From NCBI RefSeq assembly GCF_003030305.1, contig NZ_CP023676.1, positions 1,798,001 through 1,862,000 of the forward strand: 64,000 bases of DNA. Reading direction: 5' to 3'. Of the stretch, positions 17,900-25,690 are shown in pieces (the first letter of the stretch is position 1; each line of letters begins with the position of its first letter). The notes beneath the pieces were generated by a model, which was not told the origin of the DNA, ran no database searches, and worked only from the letters and a program-made list of their open reading frames with translations. The DNA is from Cutibacterium acnes (GTDB lineage Bacteria > Actinomycetota > Actinomycetes > Propionibacteriales > Propionibacteriaceae). Position numbers and translations under genes: made by a program.

Positions 17900-18508
17900 C
17901 GGTGGGAAGATCGTCCCGGGGCGGCTTAAGGTTCCGTCGCAGATTACGGGCATCGATGTGTCAACTGCCGCTCACCATACAACGCCCTTACAGCCGACGC
18001 TATCGTCAGCACCGCTTGAGCGCTCGGTTGCATGCCACCTGACGTTTAACCGACGATGGCCAGAAGAGCCCGAGCGCATCTCCTTGGGTGATACCCCCAA
18101 TATTGTTCACATCGTCCCCATGGTCGGGTTTGACCAGAACAGGAAGAACGGTTCATACTTGCGACTCTTCAACACGCAACAGATGTTGCGTCAGGGTAAT
18201 TAGCACTACCATCAGAGAGCCAACCGGACTTCTCATGCTAGCCGCAGCAATATCTCTTAAAGCATCCTTCCAAACAGGATTATCCTACGGCTATATACTC
18301 ATCTCGATCTCCTTCTACACAATCCGAACGATTGTTTCCCTTCATTGGGTGGATGCTTGACATCATCACAACACACCCCAAAAAGGAAATATTCGATCAT
18401 CCCCAGAATAGGAGGCGACAGCAATTATTACACCGATGGTTCCGGGCCACGCAAGACGAACTGCATGGATTATCAATATGTCTCACGCCCCCTGTACCTT
18501 CCACAGCT
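17900..18508. other. 609-bp stretch without a convincing gene, partly AT-rich
   Basis: After maf the sequence holds one TCGTCCCGGGG copy (17911) and then short open frames only. Around 18190-18440 it is clearly more AT-rich than its neighbours. A short hydrophobic reading (around 18232-18357) could be a membrane-protein scrap but has no start signal or recognisable family. It looks like eroded or foreign DNA at the left edge of the accessory block. Confidence 0.5.
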
Positions 18509-18928
18509 TCAGCCGTGACGCAAAGTCAGCCCCGCCGCCTCGTCGGAACTAGTGAAGCCTCCACTCCACCCCTTGGTGTCGCCGCGATTTGAGATGAAAG
18601 TCAAGGATCCGTCGGCATTTCCCGTCACTGTAAAACCTGATGCCGACAGATTATCGGCAAGAAAATCGTGCACTTTACCCGACGTATCTGGCCCAGTAAG
18701 CAGGGTGATGTTGTTGACGTGATCGACCCGTAACGTGACGGCCAGTCCCTTGGGAAGCCGGAAGTTCCGGGGGCCATATTTGAACCCCAGATTCGCCAGC
18801 GTCTCCGCACCGACAGGAGCCGGGGTAGCGGATGCAGCAGAAGGGCTCGGCACGGCTCCCCCGTGTGAAGGAGCACACCCCGCCACGACGAGCAGAACCG
18901 TCACCGCAACCGCTGCCCTGGCATTCAT
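18509..18928 (-). CDS. Putative lipoprotein, function unknown
   Basis: The 139-residue product has a signal peptide ending in a lipobox VVAGC with C18, then a Ser/Ala/Pro linker and a compact domain of about 95 residues. Two parts read like beta-rich segments (NFRLPKGLAVTLRVDHVNN and GFTVTGNADGSLTFIS). It would be exported and lipid-anchored. No family is recognised. It is a single gene flanked by non-coding DNA on both sides. Confidence 0.75.
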   Translation of the reverse strand: MNARAAVAVTVLLVVAGCAPSHGGAVPSPSAASATPAPVGAETLANLGFKYGPRNFRLPKGLAVTLRVDHVNNITLLTGPDTSGKVHDFLADNLSASGFTVTGNADGSLTFISNRGDTKGWSGGFTSSDEAAGLTLRHG

Positions 18929-19124
18929 GCCGACGATGCTATCGCTGATCGCGCCTTACACCTGGCCATGCAGTATCAGGCACGACACACAGCATGGATC
19001 GCACTGTCAGGGGCGCGGGCGGGACGCTTGAGGTTGTTGGCAACCCGCAGATACATCGCGCCGGCGTCTACGTCGGCCATGGTGTACGCGGTATCGCTCC
19101 TGGTAGGACGAGTACGGTGGCGTT

Positions 19125-19859
19125 ATGAAAGCCCCCACGACGTCAGAAATTTCACACAACAGCCATGGCACTAAGAGTGTCCTCGTGACCGGGGCCACCC
19201 GCGGCATCGGGCGGGCCATCGCCGACGAGCTAGGACGTGACCACCACATCATCGTGGGAGGACGCCACCAAGAAGCCGTCGACAACGTGGTATCAGAACT
19301 ACCCAACGCCTCCCCCTTCGTCGTCGATCTGACCGACGAGGAGGCCACCGCTACAGCCGTCTCCCAACTAGACCACCTTGACGCCCTTATTAACAGTGCA
19401 GGAGTGAGCGCGACGTCACCTGGCGATATTGGCTCCCAGCCCCGAGACGAATGGCGCCGAGTGTTAGAGATCAACGTCATCGCCGTCGCCGACCTCACTC
19501 GCCTAGTACTTCCACTACTACGCGCCAGCCACGGCGATGTCATCATGATCAACTCCGGATCAGGATTCCTGCGAACCCCCGCCAGCGGTGGCGTATACGC
19601 AGCATCAAAATATGCACTGCGAGCACTCACCCACGCCCTACGCGAAGAAGAACGCGGCATAGTCCGGGTAACCTCCATCCACCCCGGCCGCGTCGACACC
19701 GACATGCAGGTGGAGCTCCAAGCCCAGGCCGGGCGCCCCTACAACGCCGCCGAACATCTGCGCCCACAGTCGGTTGCCGTCACCGTGCGCGCAGCCTTGG
19801 AAGCCAGCGCGGACGCCATGATCGAAGAACTCTCAGTGCGCCCAGTCTTCCGCGGCTGA
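19125..19859 (+). CDS. Short-chain dehydrogenase/reductase (SDR)
   Basis: A 244-residue classical SDR oxidoreductase. The cofactor loop TGATRGIG is at 22-29, NSAG at 90-93 and N117. A catalytic Ser lies near 144-146, with the YAASK motif (Y158, K162). HPGRVDTDM follows at about 187. Such enzymes reduce or oxidise carbonyl or alcohol groups with NAD(P)(H); the substrate is not known. Parts of this gene recur in a degenerate form at 22402-22522, on the same strand, beyond pdxK and the broken carrier gene. Confidence 0.9.
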   Translation: MKAPTTSEISHNSHGTKSVLVTGATRGIGRAIADELGRDHHIIVGGRHQEAVDNVVSELPNASPFVVDLTDEEATATAVSQLDHLDALINSAGVSATSPGDIGSQPRDEWRRVLEINVIAVADLTRLVLPLLRASHGDVIMINSGSGFLRTPASGGVYAASKYALRALTHALREEERGIVRVTSIHPGRVDTDMQVELQAQAGRPYNAAEHLRPQSVAVTVRAALEASADAMIEELSVRPVFRG

Positions 19860-19906
19860 TCCACCCCGCAGCACGACCCGGGCCATCAGCAGGGCGCGGG
19901 GGGCAA

Positions 19907-19940
19907 GTTGGCCCCAGCGTCATCACATGCCGGGGCCAAC
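19907..19940. terminator. Hairpin between converging SDR gene and pdxK
   Basis: GTTGGCCCC (19907-19915) pairs with GGGGCCAAC (19932-19940) across a 16-base loop. It lies in the gap between two converging genes and can serve both. No T-run follows. Confidence 0.45.
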
Positions 19941-19963
19941 ATCATGTGAACCTTGTGATGGTT

Positions 19964-20767
19964 TCAGGCTCGGTAATTTCCCTGGTAAACGCAGTCGAAC
20001 GGGGCGTTGCCGTGCATCCGGTTTTCGATCGCCGAAACGACAACCTGCTTAGCAGTGCGGACAGCATCGAGGGCGCTGGCCCCCTTGGCAATCTCCGCGG
20101 TGATCGCGGCAGCCAAGGTGCATCCAGCACCAGAGACGCGCTCCTGGCTGACGGCAGGAACTTCAAGGACCTCGCAATCATGGCCGTCGTAGTAGACGTC
20201 CAGAGCGGTGCCAGTGTCCAGCAGGGTGCCGGCCTTGGCGATGACGACCGGAACTCCCTGGTCACCAATCCGCTTGGCAGCATCTTTAAGGGCTTCCACG
20301 GAGGTGATCTCGTCCACCCCGGCCAAGGTCTGAGTCTCGAAGAGGTTCGGAGTCACGACGTCAGCGCGTGGCAGGAGCTTCTCGCGTAAAGCATTGTCGG
20401 TGTCAAAGGCGGCACCGGGCTCCTGACCCTTACAGATGAGCACCGGATCAAGGATGACCTTAGGGAACTGATAGCTCTCAAGAGCCTCAGCGACGACGCC
20501 AATCGTCGTCGGGGTGCCGAGCATACCGATCTTCACGGCGTCGACCCGACCATGGACGGCAACGGCCGCCTCAATCTGATCATGGATGACTTGCGGGTCC
20601 ACCGGCACAAACCGGTGTCCCCAGTCATTGTGAGGGTCAAACGAGACGATGCACGTCAAGGACGTGCATCCGAACACCCCGAGCTGGTGAAAAGTCTTGA
20701 GGTCGGTCTGGGCTCCAGCGCCACCGGACGCCTCGGACCCGGCAATAGCAAGTGCAATCTTCGTCAC
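19964..20767 (-). CDS. pdxK: Pyridoxine/pyridoxal kinase (PdxK; ThiD-like fold)
   Basis: The start is the GTG at 20767, which places TKIALAIAGSEASGGAGAQ at the N-terminus; upstream sequence shows no homology. The 267-residue kinase has the ribokinase-fold ThiD/PdxK signature GSEASGGAGAQTD and the late VSGAGCTLAAA anion hole. Details such as SFDPHNDWGHRFVPVD and DPVLICKGQE are closer to my memory of Bacillus subtilis PdxK than of ThiD, so vitamin B6 phosphorylation is favoured over HMP kinase. No thi genes are nearby. Confidence 0.8.
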   Translation of the reverse strand: MTKIALAIAGSEASGGAGAQTDLKTFHQLGVFGCTSLTCIVSFDPHNDWGHRFVPVDPQVIHDQIEAAVAVHGRVDAVKIGMLGTPTTIGVVAEALESYQFPKVILDPVLICKGQEPGAAFDTDNALREKLLPRADVVTPNLFETQTLAGVDEITSVEALKDAAKRIGDQGVPVVIAKAGTLLDTGTALDVYYDGHDCEVLEVPAVSQERVSGAGCTLAAAITAEIAKGASALDAVRTAKQVVVSAIENRMHGNAPFDCVYQGNYRA

Positions 20768-20886
20768 GCTATCAAGTCTAGAAGACCTTCCCAGTGACGT
20801 CGGGAATTGCCGAGGAGTAACCACAACGTGGCCCAGAATTGGTGGGATAGCCGATGGCAACGTCACCACGGCTCATCCTTTCCCCC

Positions 20887-22196
20887 TCAGCCGAGCACGA
20901 GCGAGCACAAGAAACTCACGACAAGCGCTGCGCCGACGCAGACAGGCAGGCCGACGGCGAACTCACGGTGGAACATGTCGTCCCTCTCGTCCTTGTCGGT
21001 GAATCCCAGAACCATGGCTCCGCCGGCCGAGAATGGCGAGATACCGGTGGCCAGACCACCGATCGTCGTGCTCGTGTACAGGAGCACCGGGCTCATGCCG
21101 GTCGCCCTCGCGAGGGTCGCCACGACTGGGAACAGAGCCGGGGCGACAACCCCGACGAAACTGCCGCCGAACATGTTCAAAACTGCCGCCAGGAAGCACA
21201 GAACAACGGGGATGAGCAGTCTCGGTGTGTGTCCAACCCACCCAGCAAGCAACGAGATCGTGCCCGCCTTGACAGCTATCGAGACGAGCATGCCCATCCC
21301 ACCGATCATGATGAGGGTCGACCACGGTACGTGTAAGAGCGACTCTTTCTCTTCACCGACCCTCATAAGCGCACAGACAATGGCGAAGAGGATAGCGAAG
21401 AGCGAGACATCGACCCGCGAGTTCACCCAGGTCACGGCCGAGTTGTGCGGCATACAAAGATGGAGGATCGGCGGCACGAGAAGAATGACGACGAAAACCC
21501 CGATGAGCCACACATTCGTGCGCTGACGTCGGTCCAGTGGTATGGGTTCGGCAAAGGTCACTTTTTGAGCCATCATTCCGTCGCGTTTGCGTTGATGCGA
21601 GGAGATGAAGAGCATCGTCAGGATAATGAAGAAAGTCATGACGAGGTAGACGACGAAGATCGTCGTCGAGACCACGAAAGCCTCGTTTGAGCTAAACCTC
21701 TCGCCAGTAATGAGGTTACGGAAAATCACCCCGTTGAGGCCGACCATAAAGTTCGACCCCACCTGCCCCCGCAGTCGGCGCACAACGCACCAACGAGCGG
21801 GTTGATCCCGATCTTGCGACACGTGAGGAGAGCGATGGGCGCCATAAGCACCATGACGGCGTAGTACCCGGCACCCAAGGCCGAAATGAGCACGGACACG
21901 AGGAGGATCATGACCGGGAGCATGACTGGAGCCGCACGGAATCTATAGAGCAACCCGTTGGCGATCTCCGCGAGCGTGCCGTTGGCCATCGCAAATCCGA
22001 AGAACAACGAGATCGCGAGGATGACAAAGAAGATGTGGGTCGGCCACAGGTCGATGACGTCGGACGGCTTCATATGCATGAAAAACGCGCCGATGATGTA
22101 GGCGAACGGAATCGCGACGAGACCGATGTTGATCTTCCGAACGCGGCCGATGGCTATCGATACGGCAAGTGCTAGTCCAATGGTGAGACTAATCAT
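20887..22196 (-). pseudogene. MatC/SLC13-like dicarboxylate carrier, frameshifted in a G5 tract
   Basis: Two overlapping frames together make one carrier of about 435 residues. The first frame (ATG at 22196, preceded by GAGAGGAGC) reads through FGFAMANGTLAEIANG and INPLVGALCADCGG, then goes out of frame. The second frame continues with QVGSNFMVGLNGVIF and about ten more membrane segments up to 20887. One extra G in the coding-strand G5 (21766-21770) would restore CGGQVGSN and the full reading frame. The N-terminal half resembles the MatC N-terminal family of dicarboxylate carriers. As written, the product stops after about 156 residues and is inactive, unless the tract is phase variable or misread. 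Confidence 0.8.
21766..21770. other. C5/G5 tract at the frameshift of the dicarboxylate carrier gene
   Basis: Five C on the plus strand. With five the carrier is out of frame; with six it is intact. Confidence 0.75.
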
Positions 22197-22401
22197 CTGC
22201 GCTCCTCTCCCCTGAAGGCGGGTGTCACAAGCCCCGTCCGGACCCGAGTCAGAAGTCCCCGATGACGTCACAAGTTCGCGAACCGGGTGGACACGAACTC
22301 CTCGTCATCGTGAATTCGTGCAACACTCACCCTGAGACTTGCACCTTTGCCCCACATAATTCCACAGAATCCGTCTCATAGCGCAGATATTCAGACTTTC
22401 C
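22197..22401. other. Gap between the carrier gene and the SDR relic
   Basis: About 205 bp upstream of the carrier start. It probably contains the carrier promoter on the minus strand. No gene, repeat or clear operator was seen. Confidence 0.4.
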
Positions 22402-22522
22402 GTCCTCGTGACCGGAGCCACCCGCGGCCTCACAGTACGCACTGCGAGCGCTCACCCGCGCCCTACGCGAAGAAGAACGCGACGTAGTCCAGGTGACCTC
22501 CGTTCGCCCCGGCCGCGTCGAC
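22402..22522 (+). pseudogene. Relic of the SDR gene (two fused fragments)
   Basis: 22402-22428 matches 19179-19205 of the SDR gene (the VLVTGATRG region) with one mismatch in 27. 22434-22522 matches 19609-19697 (the YALRALTHALREEERG to PGRVD region) with 78 of 89 bases identical by hand alignment. About 400 bp between the two parts is missing, and neither a start nor a long frame remains. All 11 mismatches in the longer part are transitions. It is a decayed, internally deleted second copy on the same strand as the intact gene. Confidence 0.85.
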
Positions 22523-22767
22523 GCGGCGCCTCAATCAACGCATAGCAACCCAACAGCCCTCTTCGGCCTCAAATCTCACTTGATGGCATATGCAAGGCCC
22601 ATTCGGCACATCCATTATCATGCCGCCAACGCCCCAGAGGTACGGTCATACAGCCCCAAGCACCTTTAACCGAATCATCGCGGGGATAATACGCGACCAA
22701 TGCGATCAACTCGCCGCACGTGCGACCGGAAGTCTTGCCACGAGAACGCATAACACAAATTACCCAG

Positions 22768-22796
22768 TTGACACTGTATATAATTTCTGATATGAT
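22768..22796 (+). promoter_or_regulatory. Consensus sigma-70-type promoter of the adhesin gene
   Basis: TTGACA at 22768-22773, a 17-bp spacer and TATGAT at 22791-22796 form a near-perfect housekeeping promoter in an AT-rich stretch. Transcription would start near 22803 and give a leader of about 120 nt before the ATG at 22925. Confidence 0.85.
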
Positions 22797-22855
22797 TGCG
22801 CGTTGATTTGACGATTTCGAAGGAAAAGGAGAAAAAAAGAAAGCCCTCAACCAAT

Positions 22856-22889
22856 CGTTTCACATAATTTTTCGTTTCACATAATTTTT
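22856..22889 (+). repeat. 17-bp tandem repeat (two copies) in the adhesin leader
   Basis: CGTTTCACATAATTTTT occurs at 22856-22872 and again at 22873-22889 without a mismatch. It lies between the promoter and the ribosome-binding site (AAAGGA, 22907-22912). An A7 run is just upstream. Copy-number change here would alter leader length and folding. Confidence 0.85.
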
Positions 22890-22924
22890 CCAAGACAGCC
22901 AAAACAAAAGGATCATCTAACCAC

Positions 22925-24493
22925 ATGAAACAAATGTTTAAATCCCCCACGACCGCAGTATTGACCGGAGTGCTCATTGCTGGGTCTGCGCTTTTACTGC
23001 CCCCGCTCCCCGCGAAGGCTGACGCAGTAAATGAAATTCATGCGAAGGCTGGAGATCAAGCCTCGGTGTCATTGACCGCATACGCAGATTCCCCCTTCTA
23101 CAAGAAACTCCCAAGTTACGTCAGCGACTCACTGAGGGACGGCCTCTTCTATTACACGGGATATTATCTCGAAGATGGAGCAGCTGCGGGGCTTGCTGAT
23201 CTAACGGCGCTCCACCCGACGGACACAGAAGACAACTCTCATACACTAGATGGCGATCCAGTACTGGCGTACTGCATTGAGAAGAATTCACTTCAAGAGC
23301 GGTACCATCAGGACACTGGTACTCTCACCAAGTGGAGTGAACTGAAACCACATTACAACGATAATCTCACCAACGCACTCCCCAAGATTGGGTGGATTGC
23401 AAAAAACGGCTACCCTAGCAAAGCTCTTGACGAGTTAGAGAAGCAAGCTAACGCCGCTAATGGGAACGATGATGCAACAGGATCCGATCACAGGGATGCC
23501 GTAACCGCCACCCAGGCGGCAATATGGCACTTCAGTGACGATTTCACCCTGAAAAGCGATGACATCACCGAATATGAAAATGGTAGGCTGGTATCCGTTC
23601 CCGACAGTGCAAAGAAGCACATATCGAGTCTTTATAATTATTTGATCAAAAAGGCTGTTCCTGTCTCAGATCCGTTGGACTCCACGTCCGACGCACGGGG
23701 GACCTCAGATTTCGCCGGTGCAGCCCTGAGCCTTGAAGCAGGGCAACAGGGGCACCAAGATCGCATCATTGTTCCCATCCAGCCACTAAGTCCGGCCCCG
23801 ACGCCGACGCCGACACCAACGCCAACCCCGACGCCGACACCAACCCCGACGCCGACACCAACCCCGACGCCGACACCAACCCCGACGCCGACACCAACCC
23901 CGACGCCGACACCAACCCCGACGCCGACACCAACCCCGACGCCGACACCAACCCCGACGCCGACACCAACCCCGACGCCGACACCAACCCCGACGCCGAC
24001 ACCAACCCCGACGCCGACACCAACCCCGACGCCGACACCAACCCCGACGCCGACACCAACCCCGACGGATCATGTGAAAGTGACCACCACCGCCGACCAG
24101 ACCGCCGAGGTGGGCAAGCCCTTCGGCGACACCGCCCACATCACCGGCACGGTCCCCGAAGGCGCCCACATCACGTTCAAGCTGTCCCACAAGGGGCTAC
24201 TACCGAACATGTGCGGCGACTCGGTTATCACGACCAAGCCCGTCGCGGTTCCGGCCGGCGACCACGTCCAGCCCATCGACATCGCCTCTCCGAAGGTGAC
24301 CGTCGGGGAAGCTGGCACCTACTACTGGGTGGAGACCCTCACCGATAACAACGGCAAGGTGCTCGCCCAGGGCAAGTGCGGTGAACACGCCGAAACCACC
24401 ACGGTCACCGCACCAGTGGTTCCGACACCAACCCCGACCATGATTCCGGTCGGCCCCAGCCACCCAGGGCTAATGCCTCACACGGGTGTGTGA
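22925..24493 (+). CDS. Secreted thioester-domain surface adhesin with Pro-Thr repeat
   Basis: A 522-residue exported protein. The signal peptide (1-34) ends at AKADA. The thioester domain (about 35-250) has the paired motifs YCIE with C117 and TQAAIW with Q197. In this family Cys and Gln form an internal thioester that reacts with host amines, so covalent attachment to host molecules is the inferred role. A Pro-Thr stalk (about 291-381) follows, encoded by an 18-bp repeat. Next comes a beta-sandwich domain (about 382-500) with [20 protein letters not shown] and a YYWVETL motif. The C-terminus is MPHTGV: a sorting-like motif with no hydrophobic tail. The 5' half is AT-rich, while repeat and C-terminal domain are GC-rich, suggesting a mosaic. 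It resembles the Pro-Thr-repeat surface proteins of C. acnes. Confidence 0.88.
   Translation: MKQMFKSPTTAVLTGVLIAGSALLLPPLPAKADAVNEIHAKAGDQASVSLTAYADSPFYKKLPSYVSDSLRDGLFYYTGYYLEDGAAAGLADLTALHPTDTEDNSHTLDGDPVLAYCIEKNSLQERYHQDTGTLTKWSELKPHYNDNLTNALPKIGWIAKNGYPSKALDELEKQANAANGNDDATGSDHRDAVTATQAAIWHFSDDFTLKSDDITEYENGRLVSVPDSAKKHISSLYNYLIKKAVPVSDPLDSTSDARGTSDFAGAALSLEAGQQGHQDRIIVPIQPLSPAPTPTPTPTPTPTPTPTPTPTPTPTPTPTPTPTPTPTPTPTPTPTPTPTPTPTPTPTPTPTPTPTPTPTPTPTPTPTPTPTPTPTPTPTPTDHVKVTTTADQTAEVGKPFGDTAHITGTVPEGAHITFKLSHKGLLPNMCGDSVITTKPVAVPAGDHVQPIDIASPKVTVGEAGTYYWVETLTDNNGKVLAQGKCGEHAETTTVTAPVVPTPTPTMIPVGPSHPGLMPHTGV
23798..24067 (+). repeat. 18-bp tandem repeat encoding (Pro-Thr)n in the adhesin
   Basis: About 13 near-identical units of ACCCCGACGCCGACACCA, with a few shorter variants at the left end, encode roughly 90 residues of alternating Pro and Thr. 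Unit length is a multiple of three, so gain or loss of units changes stalk length without breaking the frame. Identity at DNA level implies recent expansion or ongoing slippage. Confidence 0.95.
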
Positions 24494-24499
24494 TCCCAC

Positions 24500-24526
24500 G
24501 GTGATGGCCCCATAACGGCCATCACC
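24500..24526 (+). terminator. First hairpin after the adhesin gene
   Basis: GGTGATGGCC (24500-24509) and GGCCATCACC (24517-24526) form a perfect 10-bp stem, 7 bp after the stop codon. Confidence 0.6.
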
Positions 24527-24534
24527 CCGCAACA

Positions 24535-24574
24535 CGGCGGGGGCGCCCACCATCACAGGTGGGCGCCCCCGCCG
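24535..24574. terminator. Strong 17-bp-stem terminator between adhesin and corA
   Basis: A perfect 17-bp GC-rich stem (24535-24551 with 24558-24574) around the loop ATCACA is followed by TTT. It sits between converging genes and can terminate both transcripts. Confidence 0.85.
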
Positions 24575-24690
24575 TTTCGCACCTCGATCAACGTCGATCC
24601 TCGGTGCGACCAGGCACCGGCCGCGTCGGTTCCACCCATCCATGGCGCATGTCCCACCCCAGCAAGCACGCACAATCACCCGCCCGCTGC

Positions 24691-25690
24691 TCATATCCAG
24701 TCCTCCCTACGGAACACCAAATACAGGAGGACACTCGATGCAACGACCAATACCGTAGAGATCCACAGCCCCAAGGGTCGTCCATCCCCCCCAAAAGGGC
24801 ACATTCTGACCAAACCACCCGGTGACAAGGGTGGGTACCGCAATGATGGCCGCCCAACCCGCCAGTTTCTTCATGACGATATTGAGCTTGGCATCCTGAA
24901 TGGAAAGATTCGTCTCGAAAATCGTCGCGACCAGGTCCCGCAGGGAATCGGACCACTCTGACACCCGCATGGAGTGATCGTAAAGATCATTGAAATAAGG
25001 CTCAAGGACACGCGGAACAGCAACAGCTTCCCTACTCGGACGACTAATCGTCGAGACGATCTCGCGCATCGGGAGCACGATCCGACGAAACTGCACCAGC
25101 TCCTTGCGCAGCCGGTAAACCCGAAGTTGCACCTGCTGGGTATCGATGGAGTCGTCGAAGAGCTGGTCCTCTACGTCTTCAACCACGTCGTCGAGATGCT
25201 GAACGGTATCGAAATGGCCGTCAACAAGGACATCGAGAATAGCGTGGACGATACCCATCGGCCCATTCGAGATGAGGTCCGGGTTCGCGTCGAGGCGGTT
25301 GAGTACCTCCGCGATCTCTGGCAGATCGTTGCGATGAACACTAACGACGCCGTGCGCGAACACCCACACCGAAACCCGCGAGACGATCAAACGACTGTTG
25401 GGATCATCGGTCTCACCAATGGTCGCGGCGTAAGTCGTGAGGAAGAGATGGTCAGGATAGCGGGTAACCTTCGGGCGCTCGCCGGGAGCCTCGGCATCCT
25501 CAACAGTGTGAAAGTCCAGATTAAGCTCATCGGCCAAGATGTCGATGTCCTCACGATCAGGAGCGGTGAGGTCGTACCAGCTAAGCGTCCTGGTATCGGA
25601 GAGTTCCTCGTTTAGGGTCTCCAAAGGCACCGACTCTGCGATGACCTTGCCGTACTGCCACACTCGGGAGGAGAGTTGGGAAAGGCTCAT
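24691..25690 (-). pseudogene. corA: CorA-type magnesium/cobalt transporter, C-terminus frameshifted in a G7 tract
   Basis: The frame as read ends at 24707 (327 residues). It is a CorA protein up to membrane helix 1 (KKLAGWAAIIAVPTLVTGW) and the pore motif, which is FGQNVP instead of the common GMN. After that the tail (TTLGAVDLYGIGRC) is soluble and unlike CorA. Removing one G from the coding-strand G7 (24786-24792) gives FWGDGRPLGLWISTVLVV, a second membrane helix and the family-typical basic end FRREDWI, stopping at 24691 (332 residues). So the present reading lacks helix 2 and should not form a pore. It overlaps the upstream Nudix gene by 4 bp. Confidence 0.85.
24786..24792. other. C7/G7 tract at the corA frameshift
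   Basis: Seven C on the plus strand. With six, the corA reading frame continues through helix 2 to a normal C-terminus. Confidence 0.85.

Noticed and set aside
17667-18203. Open frame running from inside maf into the gap
   Set aside because: It overlaps maf in another frame, has no ribosome-binding site and no recognisable domain.
19451-20389. 312-codon plus-strand frame over the SDR end and pdxK
   Set aside because: Arg/Pro-rich composition is typical of an off-frame reading, and it lies opposite pdxK.
23798-24067. CRISPR-like array
   Set aside because: Units are contiguous with no unique spacers and encode an in-frame Pro-Thr stalk.
23766-24190. Long minus-strand frames across the adhesin repeat (Val-Ser-Ala-Ser-Gly-Leu and Arg-rich repeats)
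   Set aside because: They are mirror readings of the 18-bp Pro-Thr repeat, without ribosome-binding sites, and lie opposite a well-supported gene.
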